From assembly GCA_003670425.1 (NCBI GenBank), contig QWRL01000085.1:1-8933 (forward strand): a DNA stretch of 8,933 nt. Direction: 5' to 3'. Shown piece by piece: positions 7,340 through 8,933 of the stretch. Numbering within the stretch: the first letter of the stretch is position 1; each line of letters starts with the position of its first letter. The position numbers were made by a program, and so were the translations under genes. The notes beneath the pieces are model-generated. The model was not told where the DNA came from. It was given only the letters and a program-made list of their open reading frames with translations, and ran no database searches. Source of the stretch: Chloroflexota bacterium (lineage in GTDB: Bacteria > Chloroflexota > Anaerolineae > Anaerolineales > UBA11657).

Positions 7340-8635
7340 TCAGCCGGCAGTTCGCACTTCTCCCAGCATGCCAATCAGTATTTCTGCAAGCTTGGCCGAA
7401 TCATGGCGCCACGGATACTCAACATCACACAAGTCGGCAGCCACAGTGCGGCACCCGGCCACGGGCTCGCCGATCGCCACCCAGCTCATATTTGGCAGCA
7501 GCTCTCCGTGCTGGTTTTCGTTCGCAAGCACAGTCGCAAACAGCACATCGCCAGTGTGTGATTCTAACGCGCGCACGTGATCAGCCACCGAAAACCCATC
7601 AGTCTCGCCCTGCTGCGTAGCCATGTTGCACACCTGAACTTTGAGCGCGGTACTGTTGCGCACCGCATCGGCCAGTTCGCGCAGCAGCAAGTTTGGCAAA
7701 ATACTGGTGTACAAACTTCCGGGGCCCGCCACAATCAGTTCTGCAGCCAAGATGGCTTGCAGCGCACCCGGGTACGCTGCCGGCGCATCCGGCTCAAGGT
7801 ACACGCGCTCGATGCGGCCACGGCTGCCGGGGATGGAAGCCTCACCGAGCACGCGTTTCAGTGGCGCGCTATCACCGTCGCGCACCTCGGCGCAAAGCGT
7901 CACAGTTTGCAGCGTTGACGGTACCACGCGTCCGCGAATTGCCAGCACCCGGCTGGCTTCCTGCAATCCGCGCTCAAACGAACCGGTAATGTCCGCAAGC
8001 GCAGTGATAAATAAGTTTCCAAACGAATGCCCGTCCAGCGTATCATCGCCAAAGCGATACCGAAAAAGTTGCGTCAGCAGCGTTTCATCATCAGCCAGTG
8101 CGGTGATGCAGTTGCGGAAATCGCCCGGCGGCATCACACCCAGATCACGCCGGAGACGCCCGGACGAACCGCCATCGTCCGCCACGGTAACAATTGCGGT
8201 GATATTGCTGCTGTGCGCCTTGAGCCCGCGCAGCAGCGTGGCCAGGCCCGTGCCACCACCGATCGCAACCACGCGCGGCCCGCGCCCCAAGCGCTGGCGT
8301 TGCGCCGCCACTGAAGCAATAGACTGGCCCACGGGCAGCAGCGGATGCAAAACGATTCGCGCCAGCCGCAGCGCAGCGTACGCAATCACCGCAAAACCAG
8401 CGCCGCCAAAGATTGCCACGCGCGCCGGCCACGGCAGAAATTGCAAGCTAAGCCAACCAAGCCATGCCGGCAGGCCAAGCATACGGTGGAACTCAGCCAG
8501 CAATGTGGCAAACGCAAACGCCGCTAGTGCGACGCCCGCAGCAAACATCAGAATCCACCGCCCGCCAGTCCGCGCAACTTGCAGCCAGTCCGCAACCCGC
8601 TTCTTCCAAAGCTCAAAGCTGTATTTTTGCAGCAT
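7340..8635 (-). CDS. yvcK: YvcK/CofD-family gluconeogenesis factor with membrane anchor
   Basis: In Bacillus subtilis, YvcK is needed for growth on gluconeogenic carbon sources and for normal cell shape, and it binds UDP-sugars. Numbering from the ATG at 8635 (431 residues), the N-terminal part has two hydrophobic helices at about 28-49 and 67-100. The catalytic-type core then shows VVAIGGGTGLATLLRGLK (122-139), ADDGGSSGRLRRDLG (152-166), PPGDFRNC (169-176), FGNLFITAL (205-213), AGPGSLYTSILPNLL (303-317) and TQQGETDGFSVADHVRAL (340-357). The membrane anchor lengthens it relative to the roughly 320-residue Bacillus form, as known in cyanobacteria and, from memory, Chloroflexota. The frame also permits a TTG start at 8668 (442 residues), but no ribosome binding site precedes it, whereas a -10 box lies exactly seven bases before the ATG at 8635. 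It is the first gene upstream of gap-pgk-tpiA, in line with a role in carbon flux. Confidence 0.93.
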   Translation of the reverse strand: MLQKYSFELWKKRVADWLQVARTGGRWILMFAAGVALAAFAFATLLAEFHRMLGLPAWLGWLSLQFLPWPARVAIFGGAGFAVIAYAALRLARIVLHPLLPVGQSIASVAAQRQRLGRGPRVVAIGGGTGLATLLRGLKAHSSNITAIVTVADDGGSSGRLRRDLGVMPPGDFRNCITALADDETLLTQLFRYRFGDDTLDGHSFGNLFITALADITGSFERGLQEASRVLAIRGRVVPSTLQTVTLCAEVRDGDSAPLKRVLGEASIPGSRGRIERVYLEPDAPAAYPGALQAILAAELIVAGPGSLYTSILPNLLLRELADAVRNSTALKVQVCNMATQQGETDGFSVADHVRALESHTGDVLFATVLANENQHGELLPNMSWVAIGEPVAGCRTVAADLCDVEYPWRHDSAKLAEILIGMLGEVRTAG

Positions 8636-8642
8636 CAATATT

Positions 8643-8648
8643 ATTGTA
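8643..8648 (-). promoter_or_regulatory. -10 box for a leaderless yvcK transcript
   Basis: On the minus strand TACAAT (five of six consensus bases) ends seven bases before the ATG at 8635, the spacing at which transcription would begin at or one base before the A of the start codon. No good -35 box is found at 16-18 bp. There is no ribosome binding site in front of this ATG (the nearest purine block, AGGTGG, is about 15 bases away), which fits leaderless translation. Confidence 0.45.
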
Positions 8649-8688
8649 CGCCACCTGCCACAATCCAAGCCGTTGCCGCAGCGCCTGC

Positions 8689-8717
8689 TTTACGCTTGGC
8701 CTTTCAACCGATATAAT
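8689..8717 (+). promoter_or_regulatory. Promoter of the tRNA-Pro gene
   Basis: TTTACG (8689-8694, four of six -35 bases) and the perfect -10 box TATAAT (8712-8717) are separated by 17 bp, the ideal spacer. Transcription would start near 8724-8725, only three or four bases before the mature tRNA. Confidence 0.75.
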
Positions 8718-8727
8718 GGCGGGAGCT

Positions 8728-8802
<75 letters not shown>

Positions 8803-8828
8803 CTACTTGCACACTGGTGTCCGCTGCA

Positions 8829-8850
8829 GAGACGAAACCAATCACGTCTC
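8829..8850. repeat. Inverted repeat downstream of tRNA-Pro
   Basis: GAGACG (8829-8834) and CGTCTC (8845-8850) form a perfect six-pair stem with a ten-base loop, 26 bases after the tRNA. No T-run follows directly, although a CTTGTCTTT stretch lies about ten bases on. It may help end or process the tRNA transcript. Confidence 0.3.
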
Positions 8851-8890
8851 GCCGGGCCCCCTTGTCTTTAAGGCCACAGCATCCGTTTGC

Positions 8891-8913
8891 GGCGGGGAAT
8901 TAGCATCCCCGCC
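8891..8913. terminator. GC-rich hairpin, possible terminator without T-tract
   Basis: GGCGGGGA (8891-8898) and TCCCCGCC (8906-8913) make a perfect eight-pair GC-rich stem with a seven-base loop. Neither strand has a T-run after it, so it is not a standard intrinsic terminator. It lies between the tRNA and whatever gene follows beyond the window. Confidence 0.35.
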
Positions 8914-8933
8914 CATCAGCCGCCCACTCCCCC

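Overview
The window is an ordinary-looking bacterial chromosomal segment. It is moderately GC-rich (roughly 55-60% by eye), densely coding, and shows no sign of insertion sequences, phage, CRISPR or recent transfer. Gene content and layout suggest a Chloroflexota (Anaerolineae-like) bacterium. The reasons are the compact gap-pgk-tpiA cluster, a YvcK/CofD-type protein with an N-terminal two-helix membrane anchor (also known in cyanobacteria), a WecA/TagO-like phosphoglycosyltransferase, and possible leaderless expression. This assignment is inference from remembered family patterns, not a database result.

Left part, plus strand (1-3293): the 3' part of a multi-pass membrane protein resembling GT-C glycosyltransferases, cut by the window edge; upp (uracil phosphoribosyltransferase, pyrimidine salvage); and a WecA/TagO/MraY-family polyprenyl-phosphate sugar-1-phosphate transferase. 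The last keeps the DD and NxxDGxDGL motifs but has Ser where the family's late Mg-binding Asp (GDxGS) is expected.

Middle and right, minus strand (3240-8635), read from the right: yvcK-like gene, then gap, pgk, tpiA and a small multi-pass HExxH membrane protein (putative M50-like peptidase). Gap, Pgk and TpiA carry out three consecutive or adjoining triose-phosphate steps of glycolysis/gluconeogenesis. YvcK is, in Bacillus, a factor needed for growth on gluconeogenic carbon and for normal cell-wall synthesis, so the cluster links central carbon flux with the envelope. The HExxH gene converges on the WecA-like gene and their 3' ends overlap by 54 bp.

Far right, plus strand (8689-8802): a tRNA-Pro with anticodon CGG, preceded by a near-consensus promoter and divergent from yvcK. 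The yvcK start is probably the ATG at 8635, seven bases downstream of a TACAAT box, which would make a leaderless mRNA. The last 130 bases hold two inverted repeats and no gene that I can support.

The points most worth a second look are the altered catalytic motif of the WecA-like enzyme, the HExxH membrane protein at the end of the glycolytic cluster, and the leaderless-type yvcK promoter. I see no clear novel multi-gene system.
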